This document shows positions 60,586 through 64,000 of a stretch of 64,000 bases of DNA, one piece after another. The stretch comes from Euglena gracilis (lineage: Eukaryota; Euglenida; Euglenophyceae; Euglenales), in the NCBI GenBank assembly GCA_039621445.1, contig CP154956.1, positions 45,055,291 to 45,119,290 on the forward strand. The letters run 5' to 3'. The notes below the pieces were generated by a model, which did not search any database, was not told the origin of the DNA, and saw nothing but the letters and a program-made list of their open reading frames with translations. A program made the position numbers and the translations under genes. The first letter of the stretch is position 1, and each line of letters begins with the position of its first letter.

Positions 60586-62850
60586 ACTATAACAACACCA
60601 GCCACCCCCTTCGGGGTACAGAGGGGTAGGTGGGGCCCCGTCCCTGTCCGAGGAGAAGGACACACACCTGAACAGTGGAGCAGCCAAAGAGGCCAATATT
60701 GGTCCGGTGCAAAGCAGCGGGCTGGAATTTTTTTCATCCCCCAAATTTAAACACAAAAAAGCCATTTGGGGCATTTTGGGGGGAGAAAAAACTGTCAAAA
60801 TTTGTCAAAAATTTTTCGGCACAAAGTGCCGGAAGAAAAATTTTGGCTGGTCTTCTGGGCCACATTGCCTGTGCTGTCCCACACCTTTGTGCAAATAAAT
60901 ATGTTTTTGGACTATTCTTCAGCTGTCGAACGTTCCTGAACACGTTTGGGTGGGTTAAAGAACACAAAATGAACTTTCGACAACTCAGTCACCTTTTGGG
61001 GGCTTTTGCTTCCCAGTTCACGTTTTGCAATGAAAAAAAAAACTGTTTAAACCCTCTCTAACAGCTATGTTTGTGTGGATCCATAATGCTTCATATTGGA
61101 GATAATTTGTTCGTCAATTGAAAATAATTGAAATTTGCAAAATATGTCTATGAAGTGAAACTGTGGTAAAGAGTTCATCACCATTTTTCAGTTTTGAGGG
61201 AAAAAATGCATGCTTCCTCAAAAAAAAAAAGCAGTTCTTTCCCCTTGTCCAATTCGGTCGCCCAAACAAGGTTTGCCGAAACCCCAAAAAGGGCAGGACA
61301 GGGGGGGCCTGGGGAGGGGGTCGGGCGGGGTCAGACACCCTCGTCTGAACATGACACAACCAAAATCACAAACCAAAGCAATGCTTGGAATAATGCTGAT
61401 TGACAATTTTTGTTTGTTGGGGAAAAAGGAAATGAGGAGGAAAGCAAGGAAACCCTTTCACATTGTAAAGAATTTTGAAAAGGGGGGATCCATTTTTCAA
61501 AAGGCAGTTTTATCTTAGGTTTTTTTTTAAATAGTTCAAAAATTAGAATTGATTCCCAGTGCCTTGGGCATCGGTACAAGGGGAAAAACCCTCGGAACTA
61601 AAAAAGAAACCACTAACTTGAACTTGATCCCACCTTACCCAAAAGCACCTCTGACACCACAGACAAATATTTTTTACGAAGAAATGATTTTCACAAATCC
61701 AGAGCCGCCGTGGCGGGGTTCAGCTTTGGGTGTCCTCGAGAGGGGATCTGACACGCAGCCAGGAGCACAAAAAGCGGCCACTGGACCCTGGTTCTGGAGG
61801 CAACGTAGGCTGGCTGCGGCTGTGGAGATCAAGGGAAGGCAGCAAAGGACTGCAGCTGGGGGCGGCCTCCCTGGGGGGGGCAAAACCTTCCTTTGAGAAG
61901 CCATCCGCCCTCACATTGACATGTCGCAGCTCAGGTTCGTAACTGATTTGTCAAATGTTTCACTTTTTGGGCTACCAGGGATAGATGGGAAGCCTTGAGG
62001 GGGGGGGTCAGACCCTCCCGACAGGGGGAGGTCGGACCCCCCCTCCAACCTCGAAACTGAAGAGGGCCCAGAAAATTTTCGGTTTTGTGGACGGGCAAAG
62101 AGCCGGAAATCGGGCCAAAATTGTTCAAAAATCCCTGATTTTCTTTGAAAATGAATCCCAAAATGCTCATTTTTTTAAAAAAAAGTTAAACATTTTTTTA
62201 TGTGGAAAAAACCAAAACATCAAAAAGTAGGCAATGTGCTCAAAAGAGACGAAAAAGGGTGTTTTTTTGTTCATTTTCCGGCGCAGCGCCGGAACAAAAA
62301 TGTTCGCCGTTTTTGGAACCTGCCAAGGAGGGGGGTGGGGGTCGGTGGGGGTCCCAAACATCTGGGGGGGTCCAGAACCCCCCCCCCCCCAGATTACCCA
62401 CCCACCTTACCCCCCGGGGGGGGGGGGGTTCCGGACCCCCCTACCTCAAAACCGAAGGGCATCCCATCTATCCCTGGGGTCCACAGCTTGAAGTCTCTGG
62501 ATCTGTTCAGGACAAGGAAAGCAGACGACCACAAGAAAGGCTGTGTTAAAGTGTGCAAAAAAAGTTCAGTTGTGCCTCGGAAGATAACTGAGGATTTGTT
62601 TCTTCAGTTTTGGCTCTGTGATCCCCGATCACATACAACAGATGGAGCATCTTATTTGGCGGAAACATTGTGTGACGTTTGTGAAACACAAAAATAACAC
62701 CCAAAAGCAACCACACACGTCTGGGATAAACTGTCTGTCGGCGAACGAGGACCCTCTGCCCCCACCTGTCCAAAAGCACACGGCAGTGCAGAGCAAGCGT
62801 CAGTCTGGCGTTCGACGCACACACAGACAGACGGGACGCTGGCGGCGTCG
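60586..62850. other. Spacer between the duplicate genes
   Basis: No gene recognised. Core hairpins of the poly-C elements occur at about 60,819 (CGGCACAAAGTGCCGG) and 62,279 (CCGGCGCAGCGCCGG). Homopolymer-rich element pieces lie at 61,998-62,050 and 62,325-62,440. Confidence 0.5.
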
Positions 62851-63460
62851 TTAATGGCCGTGGGGCTGCTGCTGGTGGCCGTGGCCGTGGGCCTGGCCGT
62901 GGCGCACCACCTTGTGGTCCCGGTCCCCCTCCCAGTGGCCGTGGTGCTGCTCGAACGGCCCCTTGCCCAGCAGGTACTGGTACGCCGTGTACAGCGCGAC
63001 CGCCCCCGCCGCGATGCCGATGCCGTCCAGGAACGGGGAGCCGGCAGGCCTCCCCCAACTCCCGGGAGCCCACCCAAAAGCTTCCAGGCAGCATATGGCA
63101 CTGGTGGGAACCAGCGGCAGGACGGGCGAGTTGGACACGCCGATTTCGATTCGGACTGGCGGATCGCGGGGGGGGGGTAGGCCTCTGATAACGCAGCCCT
63201 GTCCACGGGGCCCATCTCCCCTCCACTTCCACGTCACATGCACATTTTCACATCCCAGTAGACCCAGACCTAAGGCACAATGCGTTCCGATCACCATCAA
63301 ATAGGGTTCTGTCCACACGGTGGGGAATAGGCAGGGCCGTGGCAGGGGCAGCCTGGCCGCGGGACCAGAACAGGTTGGGGAAGAAGGCGTGGCGCATGTT
63401 CTTCCCCCAGGCGTTGATGAACGGGTGGAACTGGTACCGGCGGTGGTTCCAGAACACCAT
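62851..63460 (-). CDS. Small His-rich membrane protein, copy 2 (two exons)
   Basis: Exons 63460-63359 and 63039-62851 give 96 aa. Exon 1 is identical to copy 1 base for base. Exon 2 differs by a few bases (one Ser/Gly change in the QHHxHWEGDR region, one silent change) and ends QQQPHGH instead of QLQPHH. Same orientation, about 2.9 kb apart: a tandem duplication. Function unknown, as for copy 1. Confidence 0.8.
63040..63358 (-). other. Nonconventional intron, membrane-protein copy 2
   Basis: 319 bases, from GGCCAGGCTGCC to GGAGGCCTGCCGGC. CAG is at +4 and CTG at -8; CAGGC pairs with GCCTG, with further pairing after a mismatch. The interior shows no similarity to the 646-base intron of copy 1. 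Confidence 0.8.
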
Positions 63461-63515
63461 CGTGGGGGTTTGAACGGGTCTGGAGGAGGAGAAGGGAGGA
63501 GGGAGGAGGGAACGG
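63461..63515 (-). promoter_or_regulatory. Probable trans-splice acceptor and 19-base leader, copy 2
   Basis: A CT tract ends CTCCTCCAG at 63,480-63,482, then the same 19-base leader as copy 1 precedes the ATG. Confidence 0.6.
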
Positions 63516-64000
63516 CCCCAAACTTGCATTGCCCAGGATGACCTGCCAGGGTTGCGTCAAGGAGGCAACTGTTGGCCTCAGTGGCTCATGTATCTTGAAC
63601 CAGCCAGAATCCAGCCAGAATCCAGCCAGAATCTGGGATCAGCGATTTGGCACACGTGCACATGCGTTCCATCCACCACTGAATGAACCTTCAACTTCCT
63701 GATGCGAGACTTCCGGACAGGTAACCCCGCCCAGCTGCTGCTTTTGTGAACATTGAGGAGGTCCATTTCGCTGCTGGAACGGTACCAGAACGAGGACACA
63801 CTCGTATTTGGTGAAGCATGGGGAAAAGACGTTCCACCAATTGACTCCTTCTGGGCAAAACTTCCAATGTGTGGCTGGCTTCCCCACTGGGACAGGGCCA
63901 GCTGTCAAGCGATGGCAGGGGCAGAGCCACAGGTATGGGGTGGGGATGCAGGCCAAGGTTTGATATTGTTCCAGTCAACGACGGGGAAGGGGAGTGAGCT
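63516..64000. other. Window end, no gene recognised
   Basis: A triple AATCCAGCCAG repeat lies at 63,600-63,635. A 105-codon minus frame (63,956-63,639) has no recognisable domain. Confidence 0.4.

Overview
The window is nuclear DNA of a protist with large introns and many repeats, most likely a euglenid (Euglena-like). The main evidence is five introns without GT-AG borders. In each, CAG sits at intron positions +4 to +6 and CTG at -8 to -6, and the two ends are complementary over 5-9 bases. As I recall, this is the published signature of euglenid nonconventional introns. Ordinary GT-AG introns occur beside them in the same gene. The two gene families whose start codon can be placed also have a long polypyrimidine tract and an AG just before the ATG, as expected for spliced-leader trans-splicing. 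The species cannot be fixed from the sequence.

Layout. 1-4,679: repeats and microsatellites, no recognisable gene. 4,680-12,906 (-): a complete nine-exon S10 serine carboxypeptidase (485 aa; Ser, Asp and His of the triad all present). 12,967-31,100: mostly mobile DNA. It holds two long palindromic foldback elements with 8-bp target duplications, two MULE-like elements with 9-bp duplications, and a hAT element (8-bp duplication) that carries a tRNA-like sequence and another element. It also holds a hAT transposase fragment, the 3' half of a non-LTR retrotransposon with a zinc knuckle and a PD-(D/E)XK-like nuclease, a decamer array, and paired dispersed repeats.

31,140-about 57,700 (+): exons of one or more long coiled-coil genes. 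Six exons from 43,397 to 55,573 join in phase and end in a region with a GRPGSGAPVRD motif, perhaps a CSPP1-like centrosomal or ciliary protein. The introns hold a complete hAT element with 8-bp duplications, a 1.2-kb repeat present in both orientations, and many poly-C/poly-G elements. 59,583-63,460 (-): a tandem duplicate of a two-exon gene for a 95-96-aa His-rich one-TM protein that I do not recognise. The exons are nearly identical and the nonconventional introns unrelated inside.

Most noncoding sequence is a mosaic of short elements bounded by C-runs and G-runs. Several otherwise different elements share a small central hairpin of the GGCGCC-loop-GGCGCC type next to AAAATTTT. That shared core, and its possible link to the nonconventional introns, is the most novel pattern here. 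All boundaries come from reading by eye; no database search was possible.
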